In this document: positions 23,650 to 34,241 of the stretch, one piece after another
Position numbering within the stretch: position 1 is the stretch's first letter
Layout: the number at the start of each line of letters is the position of its first letter
From: Heterostelium multicystogenum
Taxonomy: Eukaryota; Evosea; Eumycetozoa; Acytosteliales; Acytosteliaceae
Reading direction: 5' to 3'
Length of the DNA stretch: 64,000 nt
NCBI GenBank assembly: GCA_003667245.1
Contig: RCNN01000050.1
Span: 62,001-126,000, forward strand
Notes under the pieces: model-generated
What the model was told of the DNA's origin: nothing
Seen by the model: only the letters and a program-made list of their open reading frames with translations
The model's database searches: none
Program-made: the position numbers and the translations under genes

Positions 23650-26600
23650 ATGAAACAACATAGATTTATAGTGTTTTCATTGTTATTTGTTTTAACATTG
23701 TTATCTTTTAATCAGCATTTCAAGGTGGATGCTGCCACCAAGATGCCAGGAACATACATGTCCATCAAATATGGATTGTCTGCTGCTGCTACCGTTGTTG
23801 CTAAGGAATTATTTCCAGAAATACCTCCACCTTTGGCAGGAGCCATTATCAATGCCTTGTTCCCAAATAGTGCACAAGACCCCCAAGCCGTTTGGAATAG
23901 CATTCTTGACTTTGCAGAGGCCACCATCAAGAAAGACATTGATACAGCAACCTATTCATTAGTTCAATCAGAGTTGCTAGGATTCTCTCAACTCATTGAA
24001 GAATATTACTTTGCAGCAATGACTGATCCAAACTCAACACCTGAATATCTCAGTACTGTCTATATTTCATGTGTTACTCAAATTATCCGTCAAGAACAAC
24101 TTTTCAAGACAAAACAATTCCAAGCAAACACTTTTACCATTGTTTGCACAATTTGCCAATGTATACTTGATTTTTCATTCGTGATGGTGTCAATTATGGT
24201 CCAGCACTGGGTTGGAGTTCAATCTGTTCAAGATAGATATGATGCTCTTATGAAATCAAAAGATTATTAATTATGAGTCATATGCCAACAGTGTAATCAA
24301 TGAATATTTAACTTCATTGCCATTTTCTTCAAACAGTCTTGACAGCCCTTCACTTTGGAATACTATTTCCGAAGCCAGAAACAATTTATACATTTCTGTT
24401 ACTCTCTTTTCTTATAATTTGGAAGTATTTCGATGTTAGAAAATATCCAACTGGAGGATCTATTGGTCCACAAAGTTTTGTGCTTTTGTCCGATTTGGTA
24501 GGTGTTTTCAATAATGAAAATTGTTTGGGAATGTCAATGTGTATAACATTGTCAAAGCCAGATGTTGTAGCATCACAAGTTCAAATCAATAGAGTTATGA
24601 CCAAAGTTACTGGTTATTATTATGGTGTTGGATATGTTGGTATTAGAGTTGATTATTCTGATGGATCTTACAAAGTTATTGGAAAAGATTCAGGATATCA
24701 AGTAACTTCTTTGACACCAATCACTATTTCTCAACCTGTCATCGCTGTTTCTGCCTCAACTACTCCAGTTCGTCTCACAGGATTAACTTTTACTTTTTGC
24801 TGATGGTACCAAATCTGCAGTTATGGATTCATTGCTTCTGGATCAAATGCCAAGACCTATGAATCATCATACCCAGGTCAATGTTTGGTAGATATTGTAT
24901 TCCCAGGAACTCCAAGAACCGCTGACGACTATTTAATGGTATATCATTTGCTTATGATGATGTTGATTTCCGTTATCCAATTCAATCAGAAACTCCAGTT
25001 CCAATCAACCAGTATTATTATACCGAATCAAATGCTCAGACAAGATACCTATACACGTAAGTAAATTTTTTTGACTTACAATTGAATTCAAAAATTAATT
25101 TTATTGTTTTCTTCCTATTAGTATCTCAAGTGATCCAACTATCAGTGGTTGGTCATATGGAGGACCAGCATTCCAAGGATTTAATATGCCATGTCTGCCA
25201 GAATTGATCCATCCTTACACCCTGATAGTAACAAAGTTCCTATTTATAAATTTACTCAATCTCTGTCTGACGGTCTTAGAACTTATTATACCACTGATAA
25301 ATCATTTTCCAGTGCGGGATGGGTTTTTAGCGGTTTGTGACTTTGGTGCTTATAAAACAAAATTCTGGAGATACATCATTGATTCCAGTCTACAGATACA
25401 GTAGAAATATGGTACAGCAATCAGGTAAAACATATGGATACTCAATTGTTAGTACAATGCCAGGCTGGACTAATGAAGGTATTGCATGGTATACCAAGAA
25501 CCAAAACACCCCAATGTTCCTTTCAACAGAAGATACTCAATACAAGCTCATTCAAAATGTTGCATTCAACCACATGTTTAACTGCTCCAACCTCCAATGG
25601 ATCTCCAATTACTCTATCAGCATGTGATCAATCAAATCTTCAACAATATTGGTATTTCAAATATTGACAAGTTTGGACCACACTTGTACAATCCAAAGAC
25701 TCAAATCTATATAAATAAGCAATCAACCAATCTTGTTGGAACAACAGCTACACCTCTTAATAATTACAATGTATTCTCCAATGATGCTAATTCTCAATAT
25801 TCAATTAAGGAATATGTATCAAATCTTTGTATGGAATTCAACTCTGTATCCAATAGTGTCGAATTCAAAGCATGTGATGCAACAAATCAAAATCAAAGAT
25901 GGAATTATGTAAGTATTATTTAGAATTTTCAAACAACAAGAGTTGATATTAATCAGCTTCCACTTTTTTTATAGCCAACTTCAGTCTTACAAGAAAACAA
26001 AAACTATGTTCCATTATATCCTTCGGCTTGTTTGGATAGACTTGGATTGAAATGTCCATCTGCCTGAGAGAAGGTCAGTCACTTTCAACCCAATATACAT
26101 CGCTTACTATTAAAAAACACCGGTGTAGTTTCACTTACTTATCGTGGTACTGAGATTTGGACACTCGGATCATCTATTACTTATCAAGGACCTTACAAAT
26201 TGACCTTTGGCCAGGATGGTAATTTGATTTTAGCTACCGAGTCAGGAACAACATTAGCCAATGTTGGATGCCAAGATTTAGGTGGACAATATCTCAGTAT
26301 TGTCGATGATAACTTCTATGGTCTCGAATATGCTTTGATCGTCCATAACAATCGCCAAAAGATGGTGTGGTCCAAGTTAGGATATCCAACTTCAATGAAG
26401 ATTGCATTGATCCCTGGTTCATTCATCGATAATGAAGATCCTCTAAAACAATTATATTGGTCCAAATCAATTCATTACCAATGGAAGAGATTATTTGATA
26501 GTTAAGAAATTAACTCCAACTTCATCCTATGGTGCATATTTGTTTGGCTCAAATCCCAATACAGCAACAGCCCAACTTTGGAATTTTGAATACTCCTCAC

Positions 26601-27201
26601 AATTCCAATATGATTTAAAAAATGTATGTCCATTATTTCCGTTGATACCAGTACTTTTTGCTTTGTAGGTTCTGTTAGTTTCAGTTGTCATGAATTTGGT
26701 AGTTCAAATACACCTGCACTGCAATCATCAAGATATCTTCATATTCCAGCTCCAGGAAGTCCAAATGCAGCAGACTGGGCAATTGCTTTGAGATCAGCAA
26801 GTGGATCTTTAACATATGGTTACTTTGGAAACTCAAAGGCATATCAAAACTATATCACCCAACCAAGTACAACCACAACGTATGGAAATAGATTCCTCTC
26901 GATCTCCATTGCCAGCAACAAATTTACTTTGACCAACTTGATCAACCAACAAGTAATTAAACAAACAACCGGTCAGATTTGTGCACATAGATGGACAACA
27001 AGTGGAATTTACCAAGTATTATATGATAGTACAACCACTTGTTCATCGAACTATCAAGCAATGATTGATTCCAGTAATCAAAACAATGCCAACTATGCCA
27101 ACACAAATAGATACTTTATGCTAATTCCAGCTATGCCAGAACTACTTGTCGCAAGTGAATATGGAAGATATATTTGGTCTTCTGGATACAGTACTTTATA
27201 A
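23650..27201 (+). CDS. Secreted Cry-endotoxin-like protein with C-terminal lectin-like modules (broken frame)
   Basis: The ATG at 23650 opens a clear signal peptide (basic start, hydrophobic residues about 8-24). The next 200 residues resemble the all-helical pore-forming domain I of insecticidal Cry delta-endotoxins (Trp-initiated amphipathic helices around residues 85-135). Downstream frames give, in order: a beta-rich segment with GVGYVGIRVDYSDGS that resembles a beta-prism fold; an intron at 25057-25121; a repeat like DUF5648 (25200-25500); a ricin-type beta-trefoil stretch ending in QRWNY before an intron at 25909-25974; and a bulb-type mannose-lectin-like stretch with GQDGNL near 26205-26230. 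The final part to 27201 is unrecognised. Frame changes occur near 24265, 24420, 24800, 24940, 25330, 25600-25660, 26065, 26500 and 26610. Whether these are errors or true decay is open, but housekeeping neighbours break the same way. A defence, predation or sugar-binding role is inference only. Confidence 0.65.
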
Positions 27202-27390
27202 ATTTGAAAATGAAAACTAATGGATTCCATTCAATAAAAACCTATAAATAAACTCTTCCCAACATCAATCAATTAATTTACTATTACACATAAATAGATT
27301 GGATGGTGAATGTCAGGTGCAGAGGTGTGTTTTGTGTTCTTTTTAGCTAGCTATTTAGCAAATTTATAAAAACAAATAATTAATAATAAT

Positions 27391-27427
<37 letters not shown>

Positions 27428-27951
27428 TTTAGTGACATACACAAATAAATGATAATAGATCATAACATGGGGTGAACACATGACGTTTGTGATTTTGATT
27501 GAAAACATGTTTGCCTAATTAGATTGATAGTCGATGATGGGTTATAAAAAAAATATTATGAATATTAAAAAACAAACAAAAAATCAAACAAATTAAAAAA
27601 CCATGTTTTTTTTGATCATGAGAGTTAAAAATAAATTGTTTCAATCAAATTAATTATTGTTTTTTATTCCCATATATTTATTTATTATTTGCACTATCAT
27701 CACTAGTGATCAGCAGGAAAAAGCTACTTACTACAAAAAGTAGCAATAGAGAAGATCAGTCCGTCATAGCTACCTATAGCTTCATATTATATAAGAAGAA
27801 GTTTAGTTGTAATATTTTTAATTAATCAATCAGTCAATCAGTCAGTCAGTCAATCTACAAAATCAATCAATATTATATTGTGCTTGTAAATCTGTATTAT
27901 AATTAGGAGTAGGAGTAGTGCGATTTTAATTGAGTTGTGTTGCATTTACGA
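27202..27951. other. Intergenic region upstream of the PP2C-like gene
   Basis: AT-rich spacer with an AAT repeat (listed separately), CAGT/CAAT repeats at about 27825-27850 and, at 27699-27781, a palindrome ATCACTAGTGAT followed by two small hairpins. No coding frame was supported. Confidence 0.55.
27377..27426 (+). repeat. AAT trinucleotide microsatellite
   Basis: A nearly pure run of AAT/ATA units of about 50 bases, interrupted once, lies in the 3' flank of the toxin-like gene. Confidence 0.9.
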
Positions 27952-30206
27952 ATGATGGAGGCAACCATTCGACAGATTAGATCCTCTGATGAAAATGAAA
28001 ATAATAATATGAAAGCTGAAATTTCACCAAGACCCCATTTAAATAGCGATCAACAAGATATATCAAGTGATGATTCAATATCAAAGTAATTATTTATTTT
28101 TGAAGAAATATATATTATTATTATTATTCTAAATTTCCAACCTTACTCCATTAGATTACATAAATCAATTGAAAATGCAACCAAAGTATACCAAAGACTA
28201 TTGAAAGAAAAGAATATATCGGTGTCGCCAAATATAGCGTTGGGTTTGAAATTGTTGGATCACACACTAAATCTGATTAGTTTGTCAAATGAAAATAGTC
28301 CAGTACATCCTGGTTATAATCAGGTTTTGAGCATCTTGAATAATCCCAATGATGTTGCTCCAGCCACAACTACAACCACAACAGCCACAACAACAACAGC
28401 AGGAATCGCTTCACTGACAGTCGGAAATGATGAGCAAGTGGACGATGCTTTAGTTGTCTCTGAGAAATTGGAGATTGGACTTGTAGATCTCCTAAATATT
28501 GTACATCAGCAATCGAATCATATAAAGAACCTATTAAAGCAAATCAATCCATCCGTTGTTTTAACAAATACAGCTTCACAAACTTCATATACCATTCCAA
28601 CAGACACTGCCAATGGACACTTACAACCAAACAATAATAATCCATTGACTTCTGTCATCTCACCAAATATTCAATCAGTTGCCTATCCATATGGATTTGT
28701 TGATGAACCAATCTCGCTACAGCGTGGAACTAGCTCCGTCAGCTTGCTCAAGGGTATTGATCTTGCACCGGTTGTCATTGGAAGCGTCGACAATAAATTC
28801 CCAAAGTTTCTCATTGCCGACCCAAAGAACGATTCTTTTATCTTTACAGTGAATGGACCCTCTACAGACCAGCTTGAATCTTCGATACACGCCTGCTTCA
28901 ACAACAATTTTTTCGCCAAGACTGTATCAACCTATCCTCACTTGCCAGGTCATCCCAAAGCGTGAGGGTGATCCTATATGCGACCATTTTTGTATCCAAA
29001 TGCAGAGCAACCGTGTGATTGCAGCGATTGCAGATGGTTGCAACTGGGGTGTGCGTCCAGCAGAAGCTGCACTCAAGGCATCTACCTTTTTCGTGGATTT
29101 TATCAGCAAAGCATTATCCTCTGAAATTTCAGAACTGTTCAAGACGCTGGAAATCATATTCTCTCAGCATTCAACTTTGCTCACAACAAAATCATTGAAG
29201 ACAAAAACGATATTTGGGATGCTGGAACTACTACTTTGCTTGGCGGTGTTATGGTCGAACTTATTGGAAATGACTTCAATACACTCTCACCAAACTCTGG
29301 TACAAACAACTCCACTTCCACTCCTCCCACACCATCTACAACCTCACCTCCTTCGCCCACCCTGGCAAAGCAACCATTGTCAATGCCATCTTCGCCACTT
29401 ACCTCTACACCACCATCGCCACCAACAGCATCTGAAAATCTAGCAAATACACTTCCCACCACCTCCACTGCCTCCAACACCAACCATACCAATAATTATT
29501 ATCAAGATCAACACCAACCTCTAAAAACAAGAGAGATTCACTCACTACTAAATGGGGATTCATTTGTGCGAGTGTTGGTGACTGTAAAGTTTTCCACTAT
29601 AACCATGTAAACAAGAAATTCACAGATATCACCAAAAACAATCGTGGTAACGTCGACGATCCCAAGGACCCAGGTGGTCGTCTTGGTCCCTATGTTGCCA
29701 ATGGCCACCCTGACCTTCGTAATCTATGCCTCCATTTCCTACCGTGCCAAGAAAACGACATCATCATTCTGGTGTCGGATGGTGTCCACGACAACCTTGA
29801 TCCCCAAACAATTGGTGTCACACCACGAGAATGCCAACTTCCATACGACTCCTGGTCCGACATGGAAACCGAAAAGGTTCAAGAATGTAAATCCAAATAC
29901 ATGCAGGAGTTCCTGAAGAAGAGATTGCTCAATGCAGCTGCCATTCAACACCATCAACAGCAGCTTCAACTACAGCAACAACAGCAACAGCACCACCAAC
30001 CAATAGAGGAATGGACACTTACACCCAAAACCATTGTAGAGAAATTAATTGAGCACTGCGTCGAGACCACTAGATCCAGCAGAGAATTCATGGTCAACTA
30101 TCCCAACAAACCGCTACCAGATGATTTGAAACTATATCCAGGTAAAATGGATCACTCCACATGTGTTGCATTTAGAGTTGGTAAAACAATCAATTTGATG
30201 GAATGA
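27952..30206 (+). CDS. PP2C-like serine/threonine phosphatase domain protein
   Basis: Exon 1 is 27952-28085 and exon 2 starts at 28155 after a GTAATT...TTAG intron. The N-terminal half is low in complexity (Thr, Asn, Ala) and may be regulatory. The phosphatase half begins near 28930 with IPKREGDPICDHF, then IAAIADGCNWG (the PP2C metal motif DG, with an unusual Cys-Asn-Trp after it), AGTTTLLGGV, a Pro/Ser/Thr-rich insert at 29300-29470, FICASVGDCKVFHY and IIILVSDGVHDNL, another metal-binding Asp. A Gln/His-rich insert sits near 29950-30000. Frame breaks fall near 28900-28930, 29130-29200 and 29550. Metal-binding Asp residues of PP2C are visible, so activity is likely but unproven. The paired start codons ATGATG at 27952 leave the exact start open by one residue. 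Confidence 0.8.
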
Positions 30207-30571
30207 ATATTTATTTAAAATAGAAATGATAAATGAAGAAATAAATTGATATTATTTATGTTAAAAAAGATCCTACCATATATATATTTTGGAAATCATT
30301 TCACAAAAAAGTATTCAGCAAATATAGAAACATTAATCTTAGACTAAAATTAATTTAAAGTTTTCTGGTGGTTTAATTTGAGTTTATTTGTTCATTGGAA
30401 GTTTGAAAATAAAATTAATGATTTACCCCATTAATAACAAACCCAGATACAAGCACACACTACCACAATTACATCAATCAAATGTAAACATAACTAGTGT
30501 TTAATTTAGAGATTATCCACATGCTTTTTGTTTCATTTGATTATTTTCTTGAAAAAAAGATAGATATAAAG
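30207..30571. other. Intergenic region
   Basis: AT-rich spacer of about 365 bases between two plus-strand genes; nothing recognised beyond A/T runs. Confidence 0.6.
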
Positions 30572-31567
30572 ATGGAATATAGAACATTAGGTAAAACTGG
30601 ATTACAAGTATCACTTCTAAGCTATGGTGGATCTCCTCTAGGTGGTATCTATGGTGATAATGATGAAAAAAAGGCTATTGAATCTGTTCACTGTAATGTA
30701 TTTGACCTATATAAAACATTTCTAAAATTACTAATATCAATGGATAAATGTAGATGCCATAAAGAATGGAATTAATTTCATTGATACTTCACCTTATTAT
30801 GGTAAAACTTTGTCAGAATCTATACTTGGAAAAAGCTTTGGCAACAGTCCCAAGAGATAAATTTATCATGGGAACCAAGGGTAGGAAGATATGGCCTTAA
30901 TGACTTTAATTTCTCCTATGACAGGATAATATCCTCAGTCAGCGAGAGTCTTGAGCGGTTAAACCTCGACTATCTGGATATTGTGCAATGCCACGACATA
31001 GAGTTCGGAGATTTGGATCAAGTAATAAATGAATCGATTCCAGCATTGTTGAAATTGAAATCCGATGGGCTTGTACGTCATATCGGTGTTACAGGATATC
31101 CTCTCAAAGTTCTAAAAACTGTAGCTGAACTCCATCCTTCATTGGATGTCATTTTATCATACTGCCACTATTGCCTAAACGATTCTTCTTTGGAGGAAAT
31201 AATTCCAACTTTAAAAAACCAGAATATTGGTATTATCAATGCTTCATTCCTGAACATGGGTATGCTGACTGAGCGTGGACCTCCAGATTGGCATCCAGCT
31301 CCACCTGAGCTCCGCGAACTATCCTCCAAAGCAGCACAGCTTTGTAAGAGCAGAGGATCAGATATTTCTAAGCTTGCTCTCCAGTATACCTTTTCCAATC
31401 CAGACATTGCAACCCATCTTGTTGGAATGCCATGTATTGAGAACATCGACAACAATATTAAGACAATGAAAGAACCAATCGACAAGCAGCTATTAGCAGA
31501 TGTATTAGATATATTTAAACCTATGAAGAACTATCAGTGGAGTTCTGGAAAACCAGAAAATAACTAA
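30572..31567 (+). CDS. Aldo/keto reductase of the L-galactose dehydrogenase type
   Basis: Exons 30572-30692 and 30754-31567 (intron GTAATG...TGTAG, phase 1) encode about 310 residues, close to plant L-galactose dehydrogenase (about 319). The start MEYRTLGKTGLQVS and SPLGG match the family. GINFIDTSPYYG carries the catalytic Asp and Tyr, and LDIVQCHDIEFGDLDQ, VILSYCHYCLNDSS and LTERGPPDWHPA are close to the plant enzyme and unlike generic aldo/keto reductases. Extra bases near 30829 and 30886 shift the frame. Plant homologues oxidise L-galactose to L-galactono-1,4-lactone with NAD in ascorbate synthesis; whether this amoeba uses it so, or on another aldose, is unknown. The ATG at 30572 was preferred over the earlier in-frame start because homology begins there. 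Confidence 0.88.
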
Positions 31568-31669
31568 GATAAAATACTCACAGAACAAACATATTAGAAA
31601 TACCAATAAATTTTGATTAGATTCATTGACATGGCTATTGAGATTCCAGGATTATAGTCGTTTATTTTG

Positions 31670-32816
31670 TTATCCAACACATTTAGAAGGATTGTTTGGA
31701 TACTTAGTTTGACAGAAAGTCATGATTCTCTTAATTCCCTGAATGTATTTTCTTTGTGTTTCATCGTTCAACACATGTGCTACTTGATTTGAAGAGATCT
31801 TTTCTCGTGAGGAACGATCGTGAATACCAACCATCGTCACACCCATTGGCCATGGCGCATTGCCAATTGACATCTCCATATACTGACTGTTTGCCTTGGA
31901 GTACTCTCGCTCTTTACAATACTCTACGATCTTGTAGATATGCTGCAGCAAGTCGTCAGCAATGTCTTGGTCTTTAGCTGTGAAAAAAGTGGTTTGATGT
32001 GTATATTACATTGGACATAGATTGCCTTTGCCTTGTTTCCCTGTGGTGTTCTGACCTCTTCCTCAGGTCTTGCATCCAAGTGCTCTTTCCACTCCTTCAA
32101 GAGTTTCCACAAGAAATAATAGATGTTACCATACTTTGATTTCTTTGCTTCCTCTTTCAGCTCCTCTTCCGACTCCTCTGGTTCCTTCTTCTTTAATCTC
32201 TGCTCCTCGTCATTGCCAGACTTTTGTTCACTGTGAATCTGCTTCAATAGATTTTGGAATTCATTGTCTCCCTGTGTGTATTCAATTGGCTCGTTCTCCT
32301 CCAACAGCCTCAATCTCTCAGCTCTCATATAGTCTGTTTCACCAAAATATGTGATAGGTTGTCCTCTTTCTCTAAGTTTTCTAATGACCTGTTCTTTTTG
32401 GTAAAAATGGTATCTTATCTACATCATTACTATCCCTATCTTTATTGCTACTACTATCTAAATTGCTACTTTCACTTGTTAATTCCTTTTCTTTCTCAGC
32501 TTTCAATCTTTCTTCTTTTTCTTTTTCAGCTTTTAACTGTTGTTCAATTGGAATCAATTGTTAGTTCTGAGAATAAATAACATATAACTGACTGTCACCA
32601 ATACCAACAGTAGCAACAACAATAACAACAACAATAAACCAACAACTAGTTAAAAGATTAACATACTCTTTCTTCTTCTTTCTTCTTTAGATTTTCTTTC
32701 TCAATTTCACCTCTTGTCTTATATTTCTTTGTCTGTGAACCATCGCTACCACCGGATGACAATGCTAATGCTTCTTTTCTCTTCTTTTCAAGTTGTTCTT
32801 TTAGTTTATTACTCAT
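31670..32816 (-). CDS. prpf18: Pre-mRNA splicing factor Prp18
   Basis: Minus strand, ATG at 32816, intron 32666-32567 (GTATGT...CTCAG), stop at 31670. The N-terminus MSNKLKEQLEKKRKEAL and a long Glu/Lys-rich coiled coil lead to the PRP4-like motif PITYFGETDYMRAERL, then an acidic linker, the segment ending IHIKPLF, and the highly conserved core SIGNAPWPMGVTMVGIH, VAHVLNDETQRKYIQG and NPSKCVG. Prp18 acts in the second step of splicing with Slu7 and U5 snRNP. Frame breaks: one extra base near 32397, one missing near 31968 and possibly another just after the intron near 32560. Length about 350 residues agrees with the family. Confidence 0.93.
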
Positions 32817-33108
32817 AGCTATTATAAGTTTACAATGATTTCTAATGTTGTGTTGTTACAAAGAGTTAATAAATATAAGATTACACAAAAAAACACAAAG
32901 AAAGCCTTTTGTTTATGAAATTTTGAAAAATGAATCAAAAATGACATGACACGACAAGTCAGATGATCAAATAAAGTGAACTTGAATATGCTGCTTAGTT
33001 GATTGGTTGATAGATTGATTCATTAATTAATTGACTATTCATTGGTGAAGTTGATACAATTTAAAAAATATTAAGTTACTTTTATTATTATTATTATTAT
33101 TTAGTTGT

Positions 33109-33837
33109 TTATTCGAGGTTCAAACGGAAGAACTCATTCATTACGTTGAAGGCACCTCCACTGTTTACCAAATAGAAAATATGAGTGAATTTCATTGGTG
33201 GATTATCATCGATCTGTTTGATGTATTTGATTTGATAATGATTGTTAGTATGTAAGTGATTGATTGTAATTGAAGTTAACTTCTGTTGTTGTTGTTGTTG
33301 TTGTTACTTACGGCAAGATCACCAGTGGCCATAATCATAACTCCTGCTCCACCTTGGGTTGGTTGATAATCAAGAGTGTTCAATCTACGTTGTACTTTAG
33401 TGATTGGAAGTGACTATTTCATAAAAGATATCAATATGATGTTACCTTGACAACTGAACATAACATGTAGAATGTAATACATACGCTAACGTGGGCGACG
33501 ATGGCATCTTTACCTTGGAGTCCCTTTCCTTCCCATGTTAAAAATGATTGTGGGGTCTGTTTGTAGAGTATGAAGAGAACAAAGTTAAGTTAATTACTAT
33601 TATAACATTCATAAGTTGTAGGAAGTAAGTCGTCTATCTTTGTTGTATCTTTTTTTAATTCATTGCTGTACCATTGTTGTATCATTGTTGTAGTATTATG
33701 TTTGTATTATGTTTGGCTATGACTTTGATCAGCTGATTTGATGAACTTACATATAGGGGAGCCAAGTTTCTACGATCAGCATCAAAGGTGTTGTAATAGA
33801 ATTCAAGGAATTGACGGGCAATTTGATCAGCTGACAT
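33109..33837 (-). CDS. nutf2: Nuclear transport factor 2
   Basis: Four exons on the minus strand, 33837-33751, 33556-33485, 33413-33312 and 33213-33109, with all introns in phase 0, encode exactly 121 residues with no break. The sequence begins MSADQIARQFLEFYYNTFD, contains the NTF2 blocks QSFLTWEGKGLQGKDAIV and GVMIMATGDLAIDDNPPMKFTHIF, and ends NEFFRLNLE. NTF2 is a homodimer that carries RanGDP into the nucleus and binds FxFG repeats. The third intron holds a short TTG repeat near 33284-33305. It is transcribed divergently from the exonuclease gene. Confidence 0.95.
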
Positions 33838-34241
33838 TGTTGTTGTTTAATAAATACTCTTCTTATAATCTTGAATCGATATATAATTAATAAATTTTAA
33901 AACTCAAATTAGTACATGTAAGTAAATCAATCACAAAAATAAAGAAAATATTTGAAAAAATTAAAAAAAAAAAACATAACAACAACAAGGTGCCATCCTC
34001 CCTCCATCATTCAAATACGACTTCCACCACACAACGTGACTAGAATGGATGTCTTGAACATAAGAGACTCTTTTATCTACAGAGATTTAAAAAAATTCTT
34101 GTAAAATTTTACTTTTTCCCAAATTTGGTTACTAGTTTTTCCTGATATCATGAATATGAAACTAGATCTTGTCTTCATATTCATCTTGTGTCATTATATA
34201 TAATATATATATTTATATATACATATTTGATCATTGGCATT
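33838..34241. promoter_or_regulatory. Shared divergent upstream region of NTF2 and the exonuclease-glyoxalase gene
   Basis: About 400 bases separate two start codons on opposite strands. A-runs at 33955-33975 and a TATAT-rich tract at 34195-34225 are compatible with dictyostelid core promoters. No defined binding site can be named. Confidence 0.5.

Noticed and set aside
27740..27775. U6 snRNA-like AGAGAAGAT string
   Set aside because: The ACAGAGA box is altered and the very conserved U6 centre and 3' stem are missing.
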